Source: Aselliscus stoliczkanus
Lineage: Eukaryota > Chordata > Mammalia > Chiroptera > Hipposideridae
Assembly (NCBI GenBank): GCA_033961575.1
Contig: CM066729.1
Coordinates: 97,777,001-97,841,000, forward strand
DNA: 64,000 nt
Direction: 5' to 3'
Shown: positions 39,073 to 51,229 of the stretch, piece after piece
Position numbering within the stretch: the stretch's first letter is position 1
How the letters are laid out: each line of letters begins with the position of its first letter
Notes under the pieces: model-generated
Databases searched by the model: none
The model's input: only the letters and a program-made list of their open reading frames with translations
What the model was told of the DNA's origin: nothing
Position numbers and translations under genes: made by a program

Positions 39073-39236
39073 TGTTTTCATTGTTTTCATGGATGATTAA
39101 AAATCGAGTACCATCAGGCCTTGTTGCTAACAACAACATGCTTGTATTTAACTTGTATTTAATTCTCAAGTATTATTCAGCATCAGTTAATGTGTGCTGA
39201 AAACCTATGGCTAGCACAGCACTGTACTATGTACTT

Positions 39237-39706
39237 AAAGAAATATAGGGCCGGCTGAGTGGCACGTTTGTTAAGAGCTGGCTTGGGACGCCAGCAGCCC
39301 TGGTTCGGATCCCACATATGAGGGTCAGTGACATTGCCCTCTATAGCTAAGATGTTCAACAACAGCTCCACCTGGAGCTGGGCTGCTTTGAGTCCCTGGG
39401 AAGGCATAGCCGCAGCCCCTGCTGCAATGGGTTGCCATAGGCTACAGTGAGTGGCTGGCAGCTGGTTTGAGCTGCCAAGAACCACTGTGAGCAGCCATCC
39501 AGAGGCCAGTGACCGATCTTCCTCACCTGAAAAGAGCGTAATGATGATACCAACATGGGCCTGTGAAGCAATGTCCTCTACAACTAGATTGAAGAACAAA
39601 AGGACAGCAACTTGTCTGTTACCCCTTCCCCGGTTCCCCAACGCTGTTCCCCTCCCCCAATTCCCCGATAAAATCTTTAAAAAATAATAAAAAAAAAAGA
39701 AATATA
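39237..39706 (+). mobile_element. Long SINE, plus strand, 11-bp TSD
   Basis: GGGCCGGCTGAGTGGCACG head; tail CCCCGATAAAATCTTT with GATAAA in place of AATAAA. AAAGAAATATA is duplicated at 39237-39247 and 39696-39706. The 175-codon antisense frame over it is repeat-derived. Confidence 0.95.
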
Positions 39707-40490
39707 ACAATCACAGCAATTAAGGCTCTGTCTTGTATTAGCTTCTGTTCTTTACCAATATTAAAAAGAACTCTCATAGGAAAAGAGAAATAAGATATTT
39801 TCTGAATGGAAACTGAGAGTTGGGATTAAAAAAATAAAAAAGAATAACAATTTAGTTGTTTTCTTTTTGCCTGCTTTCTTGTTTGGGTTCTTTGAATTAG
39901 AATCTTCAATAGGCTAGATGAATTTGTCTAAGATAAATCCATCAAAGCTGAGTGAATGATATGTCCCCAGAGAAATGATCTTACTGGGACATGATCTGAG
40001 TTTATGCCAAGGCCTGTCTGAAGGTTCAGGATAACTAAGTACTTCATGAGGCTGGAGTTTTCACAGTCATTCCTTAAATACCACTTCTTTTTGCTCCATT
40101 GCAGCTGAAAAAAGATGATGCAAATTCAGATTTTGTAAAATTAGTCATATTTCTAGGTAAAAAATAAGTTAATTTACCACCCTCAACAGATTACATTTAT
40201 ATTTAATGTGGCACCAAAGGCTGAGATGGTCATAAACTCTTATTTGTTCCATATGAGTCCTTCCTCCCTTCCTTCCTTTGCTACTTCCTGATCCCAACCA
40301 TTAATGTCTATGTAGGTTCCAAAGAAGCTAGATAATAACTCCCGGAAACTATACTATTTAACTACATTGAAAATTATGAATCCAATTATTATAGAATGAT
40401 AGCTGATGCATAGTCACAACTGTTGCAAGACAACTCTCAAAATTTCATTAAGCATTGCACATTATCACTTAACACTATATTTTGAATAAA

Positions 40491-40540
40491 CGAGAGAGAC
40501 ACAGAGAGAGAGAGAGAGAGAAAGAAAGGGAGAGAGAAAT
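40491..40540. repeat. Imperfect (GA)n tract
   Basis: GAGAGACACAGAGAGAGAG then GAAAGAAAGGGAGAG purine-rich run. Confidence 0.9.
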
Positions 40541-41135
40541 ATTAGATAAACAATATTATTTATAGGTTAATTCCCATTTTTTTTTTAAATTTTGAAAGAC
40601 TACTTTGGAAAACAAATGATATGAATGTATTTCTACTTGATTTTTGCACAAATTCTGGTTTTCAAATAGGCAAATTTTAAAAATATTTTGGATATAATCT
40701 CAATTTACTTTAGAAATTAAACCTCATGTATCAATAAATGTTTTACTATAGAGAACTATTTTTAAATATTGTTATAAATAAAATATATAAAGGACTGGGA
40801 AGAAAAGCAATCAGTTATTTATAGACATCCTGGAAATACATTATACCAGATAAAAACCAACGTTAATATGATCTACAATTTTCGTTGTGATTTTGGTTGG
40901 AAATAAGCATGGAGGATTATGAAGGTAATTTTAAATATAAATTGAATATAAAAATCTTTGAGTCTTTGATAGAAGCAAGTTAAAATCAAATCAGAAACAT
41001 CTAGTGTTAATTTTCCTTTATATCTCCCAAATTTTAAAATATTTTTAGAATTGTAAAAATCTTTTAGAAAAATATGGTGTTTCTTATTTTACGATACCTT
41101 TATAATCTTGGGAAGTTTGAATTTAAACCACTGTC

Positions 41136-41297
41136 TGGTCTATAGCTTTTTTTTTTTTTTTAAATGTTTTTTGTTTTTTTGTTTTTTTTTTAGAGGGCAG
41201 TGTCACTGGCCCTTACATGTGGGATCTGAACCCAGGTGGCTGGCATCCCAAGCCAGCTCTTAACCACCACACTGCTCGGCCGGCCCAATGGTCTATA
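41136..41297 (-). mobile_element. Short SINE, minus strand, 9-bp TSD
   Basis: GAGGGCAGTGTCACTGGCCC to GCTCGGCCGGCCC, with TGGTCTATA at 41136-41144 and 41289-41297. The T-rich tract contains (GTTTTTT)n. Confidence 0.9.
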
Positions 41298-41456
41298 TTT
41301 TTGAACTTTATGATTCTTGGGACCCAAAGTGCAAAGTCTGATAATTTTGACCTTGTGAGAAGAAATGATAGTGATTCATTTTTTTATCATGCCATGTGCC
41401 ATGGTGGGACCTCTGTTTTACATATGCCTTCTATCCTCCCATTTTGCCCCATTTTT

Positions 41457-41896
41457 TTGTTGTTTTTTTAAAAAAAGATTTTATTGCAGAATTGGGGGAG
41501 GGAACAGCATCGGGGAATTGGGGAAGGGGAACAGACAAGTTGCTGTCCCTTTGTTCTTCAGTCTAGTTGTGGAGGATGTTGCTTCACTGGCCCATGTTGG
41601 TATTGTGATCATTGCGCTTTTTCCAGCTGAGGCAGATTGGTCACCTGCCATCAGATGGCCGCTCATTACACTGGCTGCTGGCCATTCACAGTAGTCATGG
41701 CAGCCCACTGCAGCCCCGTTGCAGCCTACGCCTTCACCAGAGACTTACAGCAGCCGAGCTCTAGGTCAAGCTGTTGTTCACCATCTTAACTGTAGACGGC
41801 AGTGTCACTGGCCCATGTGGGATCGGAACCAGGGACCTGCTACTCAGAGCTTGCACTCCCAAGCGAACTGTTAACCAAGGAGCCACTCAGCTGGCC
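41457..41896 (-). mobile_element. Long SINE, minus strand
   Basis: AAAGATTTTATTGCAGAATT to AGCCACTCAGCTGGCC. The flanks TTTGCCCCATTTTT and TTTGTCCACATTTTT look like a decayed duplication. It lies about 160 bp from a short SINE in the same orientation. Confidence 0.9.
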
Positions 41897-42338
41897 TTTG
41901 TCCACATTTTTGTTTGTGTAGCTATAGCCACCAAACATCCAATAAAGATAATGAAGAAAGTGAACAGTGCATTTGCAACTTTTCTGTGCAGATTCTTTAA
42001 AAGAAAATACTTTCATATAGTGTAAATGATTAATTTGGCATTTTTCATAAAAATTTCCATATGTTAACTACCTGTGTTATCTTAAAAATCTATTTTTTTA
42101 CCTAAGGTTTTATTTGAATTTAAATAGGTAAAATTAAATGTTGTATTATAAACTATAATGCTAATTTTAAGGCTAGTGTGAAAAAGCCAAGCAAGTTACA
42201 TTTAATTAAGATATTGATTCATGTTATTGATTCTTCTGGATCATTTATTGAGATTTGGAGTAGTGTTAGGGAAACAGTTATAATGGGTGGGAGCCATTGG
42301 AGTCCAAACAATATGTCAGTTGGACATAGTATGTACAT

Positions 42339-42748
42339 TAAATATACACACCCTTGGCCAGCCGAGTGTCGCGTTGGTTAGGAGTTAGCTTGGGACGCCA
42401 GCTCTGAGCAGCAGGCCTCCGGTTCAGATCCCACAAATGAGGGCGGTGATACTGCGTCCTCTACAGCTAAGATGGTGAACAACAGCTCACCCTGAAGCCG
42501 GGTTGCAGTGGGGCTGGCTGGCAGCAGGCATGCATTTTCGTGTGCTGCTGTAAGCAACCGTCCAATGGCTTGCAAGCAACTGCCTCAGCCGGGAAAAGCG
42601 CAATGATCACAATATCAACATGGGCCAGTGAAGCGACATCCTTCACAACTAAACTTAAGAACAAAAAAGGACAGTAACTTGTCTGTTTCCCTTCCCCGAT
42701 TCCCCAACGCTGTTCCCCTTCCCCAATTACCCACTAAAATCTAAATAT

Positions 42749-42754
<6 letters not shown>
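42339..42754 (+). mobile_element. Long SINE, plus strand, 13-bp TSD continuing as (CA)n
   Basis: CTTGGCCAGCCGAGTGTCGC head; tail CACTAAAATCTAAA (AATAAA lost). TAAATATACACAC is duplicated at 42339-42351 and 42742-42754; the right copy is extended by CA repeats. Confidence 0.93.
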
Positions 42755-42779
<25 letters not shown>

Positions 42780-42782
42780 CAC
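42749..42782. repeat. (CA)n microsatellite seeded at a SINE flank
   Basis: About 16 CA units starting inside the SINE's right duplication. Confidence 0.95.
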
Positions 42783-42965
42783 AGAGCCTCTCCATCTGGT
42801 TCTTATGGGCATCCTGATATTAAACTTTAATACAAAACTCATTACATACACTGAGTAAAGTAGTATATGGAAAAAAATAGATGTAACTCCCACCTTTAAA
42901 TTTCCATAAATTATCATGTACTATGGGATTTTGATATTACATATTTGGTAAATTTCTATACTCAG

Positions 42966-43019
<54 letters not shown>
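42966..43019. repeat. (GATA)n microsatellite
   Basis: About 13 uninterrupted tetranucleotide units. Confidence 0.98.
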
Positions 43020-46000
43020 CAACTTAGTTTTATCCTTTGTGATTTTTTGAAGAGATTTAAAAAATTATAACATGAAATTGTTGGAAATTGTCAAACATGA
43101 TGTTTCCGGCTTATTACATAGTCAGTGATTCATACACAATGAAATTTAAAAAGTGAGGAAATAAGGGGCCACACATTTAAAAAAATCCTAGCCATATGGA
43201 AGATCCCATTTTTTTACTGCCATTTGTTTCTTTTGAATTGGTAGTCACTCGTTTCAGATAAGATGAAAATCACACCCTTGTCCTCATACTTTGATTACTG
43301 AATCCTAGTGCTCAATGCAAGAATTGTTCTCATCACAAAACTCAAGGCCCAGGGCAGTTAAGTTTTCCTGGTCTTTAGCCTGAGGAAATATGACCCTCTC
43401 TAGAAGGACTTCCCATCTGCACACATAAAAGGGCTCTGTCTTTAACCATTACAATAGTTTTCTGCTTTCCTTTAAGAAAAGTTTTGTAAATCAAGAAAGC
43501 TTTTGTAATATGTTCCTTTAATCTGGACTTGCTTCTCCTTATTCTTATTTCAAAGTTGAATCAGGAATTCTAGCATTTCACAAGTTGGAAAGAAATAAAA
43601 TGATTGACTAATATACATTGGAACTAAACAACATAAGACAAATACATCTGCAAATATCAGTCGTTTTTTTTTCCTCTGAGAGGACAAGAATTTATGCCTA
43701 TTTACATTGGAGACATTATATGTGAGATTATTTGATCTTTCTAGTTAATCTAAGATGAAGCAGTGGGACCATATCAGTTCTTTTTACTGTCATTATAAAT
43801 TATTTTTTGCATTGTTTTAGGTTATTAGTTAATCTGTTGGATTAAATCATACTGACTTGACGTTTTGGATATTGAATACTAGGCAAACCAGCTGCTAGTG
43901 GGCCTTATTGTTTGGTCCGTTGCTTTGATTGCTATAGCATATAGTGTAAGCAAACTAGGACCACAGCTTTGTGGTTGATTTCTACTTAGCTGAGTAATCC
44001 CTGCACTCACCAAAACAGAATTCAATATCTAATTGTCCATATATCATATCCCACTGTTATTGATTAGGGTGGCCAAGTATGTAAATGTGTATAATAAAGT
44101 ACATTATATTCACTGCATTATTCCATAGTAGAAACGCACATTTATTTATCCATCCCCATTTGTTGGTTAAAAACTTAGTGAATGAATAGATATATGTAAT
44201 TCAAAATATACATTTTATTTTTCAAATAAAAGTATATTTCAGCTATCCAAGTTAAAAGTCTGTGCTTCTTTTCATATACTATTTCTGTCAAGTACATTCA
44301 ATAATGACTGAGTTGTAAGTGATAAGAAAAGGAGATATTTTCTAGCAAAATTATTTTATAACTTACTGTGACATGTGGCCTGAACTTAATGTGCCTTAAA
44401 AAAAAGCAAAAAAGTCACTGTTTTTGATTTACTCTTGGATACTTTACTAGTTAGGTAAAATTTATGATATCACAAATATTGTAATTTGTGCAAGGTTTTG
44501 AGAACAAGAAAGGAGGTTTCATAAAACAGAGGCTTAGACTTTGCTTAAACACCCTGTCTTCCATACTAATCTCCTATTTACAATGATCCAATACGAATAT
44601 TTAATGGTAGGCAGCATGCAGACCAGAATTAAAGAACATATGGGTACAGTTATCCTGGTTAAAATGGCCAATGTGCCTTGTATTGTGTACGGAAGATAAC
44701 AGGACAGGTGGTAATCCATCTTCACAGAGTGGAGACAGCTGGTATTTTCCTTAAGCTGAAGCAGCCTTTTTCAATGTAGTCTCACATCGCAGCTGATACG
44801 TTGCCTATTAATATAATTTAAAACATACATTGATGTTAAAAACCATTCTGTTTTTCTGTCCAGTACAAAAAGCACCTTGTGGGCCAGGCATAAACAAAAA
44901 ATGTTTATGAAATTGAAAAAAAAATTCAGCTTCAGTTTGTTTTTTAAATGTAATAGAATGGTTGTCCTATAAAATATTTTCTTTTGAACTAGGTAAGAGA
45001 ACTCTCATGAGTTCCGTATTTTCCAAAATTATGAATTTGTTAGGGAAAATGATTACCATCACACCATCAAATACATCAAGTTATGTTTGTTAAAAGAATA
45101 TTTATTTCTCATTTAAACTATTTTTCCTTTCTTATATTAAAGAAAGACTCATAAGACATATATTAGACTCAGAATAGCATAGTCTCTCAGAATCTGCTTG
45201 GAAATTGCTGTTTAACTTTTTTGTTGGCTTTATATATGCAGTATAAAGAAGAAATCAAATGTGTTGGATATTTGGTGTATTGAAAACTATAGTTCCATGT
45301 AACTTACAAGCCATTTCAGATTCCAATTACTCCCTTCAAATACTGTAAAGATTTTGACAGGGCTTTCAATTGCAGTGGCCATATCAATTGATTTAGTCCA
45401 TTTCAGAATTCCCCAGTGGCAAGCTCAGGTTAAAGGTCAGGTTGACAGTGCATGACACTTGTACTCATTTTAGTAAGATCAGGATCAGCAGTTTTCAGCA
45501 GCACACTGGACATTACCTCCATCTCTCTGTCCAAGTATCGCAGAGTCAATGTCACTAATAGGGTCCCTATTAATAAAAGAGATGATGCTTTTCACAAAGG
45601 AACGATGAATGAAATAAGGTAGGGGCACAGCATGTACATTAAATTCTTGTTTACCAAGAAATGTATGCTCTGCCTTTTATTTAACCATTTCATTTCAGTT
45701 TAGAAAATTTCCTGGCTTGTGCTCTTATTTGTCAATTTTGTAAGAATTTATGTTACTATGCTCTACAAAAGGAGACTTAAACACCACACATATGAAATCA
45801 ACAATTATTTGCCATAAACTGGATTTCAGGGCTTCTCAGATTATGGATCTAATTACTGACTTCTCTTAAAGACTTGCTTCTCCGTAATTCCATGTTTTCT
45901 AATTATAAATTTTTACTTACATGTTTTTGGAATAGTTGGCACCATTTAGTGCAGTGACAAACTGATCTCTTTGACCCAACTTTCTTCTCAGGGTGTAATT

Positions 46001-46032
46001 ACCCCAAAGCTTGGTTTTCTTAAATTTTAGAA

Positions 46033-46229
46033 CAGCAGTTTTCAAACTTTTGTTTGTATCAGCATGACCTGAATGGTTTGTTACAAACTGGATTGCTGGG
46101 CCTCACACCCAAATCTAATTTAGCAGGTCTGGGATTAGGTCTGAGAATTTGCATTTCTAACTTGCATAAGTTCCCAGGTGTCCCCATGGAAGCTGCTTCA
46201 GAGACCACACCTTGGGAACCTCTGCTCTG
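46033..46229 (+). repeat. MER5A-like hAT MITE, sense
   Basis: CAGCAGTTTTCAAACTTTTG at the left, GGATTGCTGGGCCTCACACC and GAGAATTTGCATTTCTAAC in the middle, CCTTGGGAACCTCTGCTCTG at the right; close to MER5A over its full length. The 70-codon frame in it is incidental. Confidence 0.8.
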
Positions 46230-46904
46230 TAAAATACATTGCTTTCAGTGTATTTTGATGAGTTAACACTTTCCAAAAATACTTATCTAATGTACTGGGG
46301 AAATTACCCAGATGTTTACCTAGAATATTTGCCATAGCACATGAGCAAAGTATTGTAAAAACATTTGCTCATTTGATGCGGAAGGGACATTTATGGAAAC
46401 CATTGTCATTTCCTCTCATTTGGCATTTGTCTCTTCTCCCCTTTCCTGTAATTGTAATCGTCTTCACCCACACTGGAAATTTCTTAAAGATTTCCCTAAT
46501 GTTTGACTCTAATCGACTCTTTTATGAGTTACCTGATAACATTTCATAGGATCCTCAATCCCTTCTTCGAGTTGAATCAGTGTTGATATTAGTGGGACTG
46601 GAAAGAGTAAAACATTCCCTTGTTTCCTTGGGATGAACTGTACAAAACTGCCAATCCTTAGGTGAGCCTAGGTAAATGCTAAGTCATCTTTTACTGAGGG
46701 GTAATAAAAAGAAAATTATAGAAACTTAAACACACTTACACGCAAATGCCTCTCCTGCCATTTGCACATGTTATGTATGTAAAAGATAAATATGTGACAC
46801 CTTTGAAAAATATAAAGTGGCTTGAAATTTCAATGTAACTAAGAATATTTTATAGGACCATGCAGGAACTTTAATAAGGTACAAAAGACACATCCATTGT
46901 CTTT

Positions 46905-47412
46905 TGTAAATTGAAGCATAACTAACATATAACATTATATTAGTTTCAGGTGTACAACATAATGATTTGATATTGTGAAATTATCACAACAGTAAGCCTA
47001 ATGAACATCTGTCACCATAAATAGCTACATATTTGGGTTTTTTTTTGCTTGTGATGAGAACTTTTAAGGTCTATTTTCTTAGTAATTTTCAAATATGCGA
47101 TAAGGCATTATTTACTATAGTTACCATGTTGTACGAGCATATTACATCCCCATTACTTATTTTATAACTGGGAGTTTGGACCTTTTGATCCCTTTCACCT
47201 ATTTTGCCCACTCCCCACCCTCCGCCTCTGCAACCACCAATCTGTTCTATGTATCTTTGAGCTCAGTGGGGTTTTTTGATTTGTTTAGATTTCACATTTA
47301 AGTGAGATCATATTTCTTTTTCTTTCTTATTTCACTTAGCATAATACTGTCAAGGTCCATCCATGTTGTCACAAATGTCAGGATTTCCTTCTTTTCTGTG
47401 GCTGACTAATAT

Positions 47413-47447
<35 letters not shown>

Positions 47448-47650
47448 ATTTTCTTCATTCTTCCATCAATGGACATTTGGGTTGTTTCAGTATCTTGGCT
47501 ATTGTAAATAATGCTGCAATGACACGGAGGTGCAGATATCTTTTCAAATTAGGGTTTTCTTTTTCTTTGGCTAAATACCCAAATATACAATTGCCAGATC
47601 ATATGGTACATTCATTCTCTTATGTGTTGAAGAACATGCGTTTTGAGGTG
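46905..47650 (-). mobile_element. Antisense L1 3' end, 5'-truncated
   Basis: ATTAGTTTCAGGTGTACAAC, AAGGTCCATCCATGTTGTCA, CTTGGCTATTGTAAATAATG and CTTTGGCTAAATACCC are standard reversed L1 3'UTR/ORF2-end landmarks. A (TG)n tract at 47414-47444 interrupts it. Confidence 0.88.
47414..47444. repeat. (TG)n microsatellite inside antisense L1
   Basis: About 15 TG units after GGCTGACTAATATTC. Confidence 0.97.
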
Positions 47651-47706
47651 CAAATTTACACATTTGTTCTCTCATTCAAAATAAAGAAGTTATTATTAAG
47701 AAGTAT

Positions 47707-48826
47707 AATATTAGGGCTCAGGAGTATTCTACCTCCCAGGATCAAACCAAAATTACAAACAAATTATGCAGCATTCAATCCTGGAGGTCCCCGGAACACT
47801 GGAGGAACCGAACCAATAAACGAAGAACTTAAAGAGGAGGACACATCGGGTCTGGTAGGATGGGGGGAGACGAGAGAGAGCGAACCCTGTGAGGGAAGCC
47901 CCAGCTGCGAGGAGGCTTCTCCGGTTGGGGGAGAGACCCTCCGGCCACACACCAAGCTCACCAGCCCAGAGTTCCTTTGCCGGGAAGAGGAGTTCTAAGA
48001 TGGCCGGCTGTAAATTAATGAGGACTCTCTTTGCTCAGCTTGGTGAGGCTAAGAGAGGCTAGAGAATCAGTGGGGCCGGTGCATAGGCTTGCTCGCCGGT
48101 GAGCACTTACCTGGTTCCTGGTGGAGGGAGTAGCTCTGTGAGCCGGGCTGAAGAGCCTGCAGGGACGGACTGAACTAAGCACCTTTGGTGCAAAGGCTGG
48201 AGGTTTTTGGACTATTGTTCCCTTGGTGTGGAGCCGGCATGCGAGTGGTGTAGGGAGGGTGCCATTTTGTCGGGCTTGGGCCCTCCCACAGAGGGTCAGG
48301 TCCGGAACCTCATTGGTCTGGGGGAATTGGCGCAGAAATGCGTCTGTGCGTGCGCGCGCGCATGCGGCCTTAGATACCCACCCTCTGCCTGGCTTATACT
48401 GTATTGCCAGGGAAACGCAGGGCGGATGACCTCCGGCTCCAACAGGCTGCTCACTGAGACCCGGGAGTGCGAGAGCTGCCTCGGATCCCCACCCTCCACT
48501 CGGCTTGTGCTGTGTTGCCAGGGAAACGCCTGGTGGGCATGCTCAGGCTCCAATAGGCTGTTCACTGATACGTGTGAGTGCGCAAGCCACCTTGGTCCCG
48601 GCTCTCCGCACTGCACTCGCAGAGTTGCCAGGCTGGTGATTGGTTGTCGGGCTGCTCGGCCTGATCTTCGAGTGGTTGATTGGGACAGGCTGAGACTGGG
48701 AGTTTTCCTGGGAGTGTTGGGCTGTGAGCTGTGTGCCTGCCTGATCCAACCAGGGCTCTCCTGGTGATCTATCTAATACATCAAAGCAATCACAGAGTGA
48801 CAGCCAGATTGCGGAAACAAAGAAAC
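47707..48826 (+). mobile_element. L1 5'UTR, GC/CpG-rich, with tandem monomers
   Basis: Leader upstream of an L1 ORF1. AAGATGGCCG at 47997-48006 is a YY1-type site as in L1 promoters. Two monomers of about 110 bp (48378-48487 and 48488-48597) each carry CACCCTC, a TTGCCAGGGAAACGC core and a GGCTCCAA/TAGGCTG block, followed by a partial third with GTTGCCAGGCTGG. CG-rich alternation lies at 48348-48365. The left limit is approximate. A 186-codon frame across the region has no recognised domain. Confidence 0.75.
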
Positions 48827-49681
48827 ATGTCACAAGTAAAAGATCAGAAGAAACCTCTAGAAATGGAACTAAATGAAACAGAGGGATCCAACCTTTCAGA
48901 GACAGAGTTTAGAACACTGCTCATAAGAATGTTTAACAAACTTAGTGAGGACCTAAGGAAGGATAGAGAAATCATAAAAAACAACCAGTTAGAACTAAAG
49001 AATACAATAACTGAAATGAAGAACACACTCGAAGGCATCACCAGTAGAGTAGATGAAGCAGAGGAGTGGACCAGCGATTTGAAAGACAAAATAGCAGAAC
49101 TCACCCAGTTGGAACAACAAAAAGACCAAAGAATAAAAAACAATGAAAATAGTTTAAGAGCCCTATGGGACAAGATGCAGCGCAACCACCTTTGACTCAT
49201 AGGAATACCAGAAGGAGAAGAGAAGAAGCAAGGGGTCGAGAATGTATTTGAAAAAATAATGACTGAAAACTTCCCTACCCTGGTGAAGGAAATCAACATA
49301 CATGCCCAGGAAGTGCAGAGGGTTCCAAACAAGCTGAACCCAAATAGGTCCACACCAAGACACATCATAGTTAAAATGGCAAAGGTTAAAGACAGAGAAA
49401 GAATCCTAGAGGCAGCAAGAGAAAGACAGTAGGTTACATACAAAGGAACTCCTGTTAGATTAACAGCTGACTTGTCTACAGAAACTCTGCAGGCCAGAAG
49501 GGAGTGGCAGGAGATATTCAAAGTGACACAAAATAAAGGCCTACAACCAAGATTGCTCTACCCAGCATGGCTACCACTTAAAATTGAAGGAGAAATAAAG
49601 AGCTTCTCAGAAAAGAATAAGCTTAAGGAATTCATTACCACCAAGCCAGCATTGCAAGAAATGTTAAAAGGATTTTTTTAA
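48827..49681 (+). pseudogene. L1 ORF1 (RNA-binding protein), two in-frame stops
   Basis: ORF1p is the trimeric nucleic-acid chaperone of L1 RNPs. From ATG at 48827 the frame runs 284 codons with no frameshift to TAA at 49679, interrupted by TGA (49193) and TAG (49430). Residues about 10-120 form a Glu/Lys-rich coiled coil (LSEDLRKDREIIKNNQLELK, ITSRVDEAEEW). After the first stop comes the RRM (GIPEGEEKK, FPTLVKEINIHAQEVQR) with a PRHIIVKMAKVKDRERIL segment; the C-terminal domain has TYKGTPVRLTADLS, ARREWQ and LLYPAWL. Both stops are consistent with single C-to-T changes, suggesting fairly recent inactivation. Confidence 0.93.
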
Positions 49682-49737
49682 AGAAAAGGAAGGGGTAAAC
49701 AAGCTAACCCAGGGAGATCAGGAATACAAATAACAAA

Positions 49738-50325
49738 ATGGCAATACATATGCACCTACCAATAATCATTTTAAATGTGAATGGTCTAAATGCTCCAATC
49801 AAAAGACAGACAGAGAGTGGCTGAGTGGATAAGAAAATAAGACACATGTATATACTGTTTACAGATGGAATAAGATATTTCAGGCAAATGGAAATGAGAA
49901 AAAAAAAAAAGCTGGAGTACCTATACTTATTTTGGATGAAACAGACTTTAAAATGACTGCAATAAAAGACAAAGAAGGGCACTATAACCCTAATAAACAT
50001 CTATGCACCCAACATAGGAACTCCTAATTACATATAACAGATTTTGACAGACATAAAGACAGAGATCAACAGTAACACTATCATAGTAGGGGACTTCAAC
50101 AACCCATTGTCACCAATGGTCAGACCCTTTAGACAGAAAATCAACACAGAAAGAGGGGCCTTAAATGACACTTTAGACCAGCTGGACTTCGTTGGTATTT
50201 TTGGAGCATTTCACCCTGCAAAAAAACAATATACATTCTTCTCAAGTGCACATGGGACATTTTCCAAGATAGATCATGTTAGGCCACAAAACAAGGCTCA
50301 GTAATTTAAGAAGATTGACGTCATA
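49738..50325 (+). pseudogene. L1 ORF2 5' fragment (endonuclease domain), frameshifted
   Basis: ORF2 starts 57 bp after ORF1. Recognisable segments in order: LNVNGLNAPIKRQ, an early stop, GVPILILDETDFKM, then in other frames IIVGDFNNPLSP (the conserved GDFN), LNDTLDQLDF, YTFFSSAHGTFSKIDH and LGHKT. These are the apurinic-like endonuclease motifs. Reverse transcriptase and the Cys-rich C-terminus are absent: sequence departs from ORF2 at about 50325. Confidence 0.9.
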
Positions 50326-50430
50326 TGGAAAAACTGATGGTTGCTGGCTGGGAGGGAGTGGAGATGAGGGAGTGGGGGAAGGTTTTGGACAGCATAGCTG
50401 GGTAAAAAAAATAAAAATAAAAAAACAATT
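50326..50430 (+). mobile_element. L1 3'UTR-like end and A-rich tail joined to the ORF2 fragment
   Basis: TGATGGTTGCTGGCTGGGAG, a G-rich stretch, AGCATAGCTGGGT and then AAAAAAAATAAAAATAAAAAA. It fits a mammalian L1 3' end directly following the EN fragment. No convincing target-site duplication was found with the left side; a weak AGAAGTAT pair (47699, 50466) is not adjacent to the A tail. Confidence 0.6.
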
Positions 50431-50607
50431 TTATTTCTTTATTGTGGCATTATTTTTTTATAGTTAGAAGTATTAAAATCAGTTTAGAATCCTTAATAAT
50501 CAGCAATAAATATTGACAGTTATTAAAATGATCTTATAAATCATTTTAATTGCATAATTTGTGATATTAAAGTTAAATAACTATTTACCAAAATATATTG
50601 GTGGTAT

Positions 50608-50742
50608 AAAAATGCAATTGTTGAGCCGGCCAAGTGGCGCGGTGGGTTAACGCTGGGTTTGGAAACCAGCAGCCCTGGTTCGGGCCCCACATACGAGGGC
50701 CAGTGACACTGCCCTCAGGAAAAAAAAAAAAATGCAATTGTT
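50608..50742 (+). mobile_element. Short SINE, plus strand, 15-bp TSD
   Basis: GAGCCGGCCAAGTGGCGCGG to ACTGCCCTCAGG plus poly(A). AAAAATGCAATTGTT is duplicated at 50608-50622 and 50728-50742. Confidence 0.95.
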
Positions 50743-51195
50743 TTATTTCCTATGTTATTTCCCTTGTAATTTTTTTTATCCTTTATGTATCATCGATATA
50801 AATATCAAGTGAATATCTTCTTTCAAAAGAGAAAGGGAAATGAGAATAGGAATTTATTAATTGTCATTGACGTATTGAAGTTAGTATGAGACCAGAATAT
50901 TCACAACCACAAATAAATTATTTTGCTGCCAGGAAATCAAATTATAAGGTTTCTTGGTGAGCATGTAATTAGAGAAAAGCTGTTTGTTATTCTTAAAGCA
51001 CTTCATTGGATTTAATTTATCTACCACTTATCCTCCAGAGGAATCACCTTTGTTCTTGCAGCTCTTGAGCAAGACTCTCATCCTGTAACAGTACAGGACT
51101 CATATTAGCTACATTTTCCTTTCTCAAACAAGTAAATAGATGGCCGTATACAACATAAAACTTATAACTTAGCCCTTCCTGTGAATATGGAAATT

Positions 51196-51229
51196 ATTTT
51201 ATATATACATATATATATATATATATATT
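51196..51229. repeat. (TA)n microsatellite, imperfect
   Basis: TTTTATATATACATATATAT run of alternating AT. Confidence 0.9.

Noticed and set aside
39183..39710. 175-codon minus-strand open frame
   Set aside because: It runs antisense through a long SINE and shares its peptide with frames over the other long SINE copies (for example FFSLVVEDIAS), so it is repeat-derived.
47363..47998. 211-codon plus-strand open frame
   Set aside because: It joins an antisense L1 fragment, a TG microsatellite and an L1 5'UTR; not a gene.
48207..48767. 186-codon plus-strand open frame
   Set aside because: It lies in the GC-rich L1 5'UTR and repeats with the monomers; no domain and no known sense ORF there.
48844..49521. 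225-codon minus-strand open frame
   Set aside because: It is the antisense shadow of L1 ORF1, caused by Lys/Glu-rich codons on the other strand.
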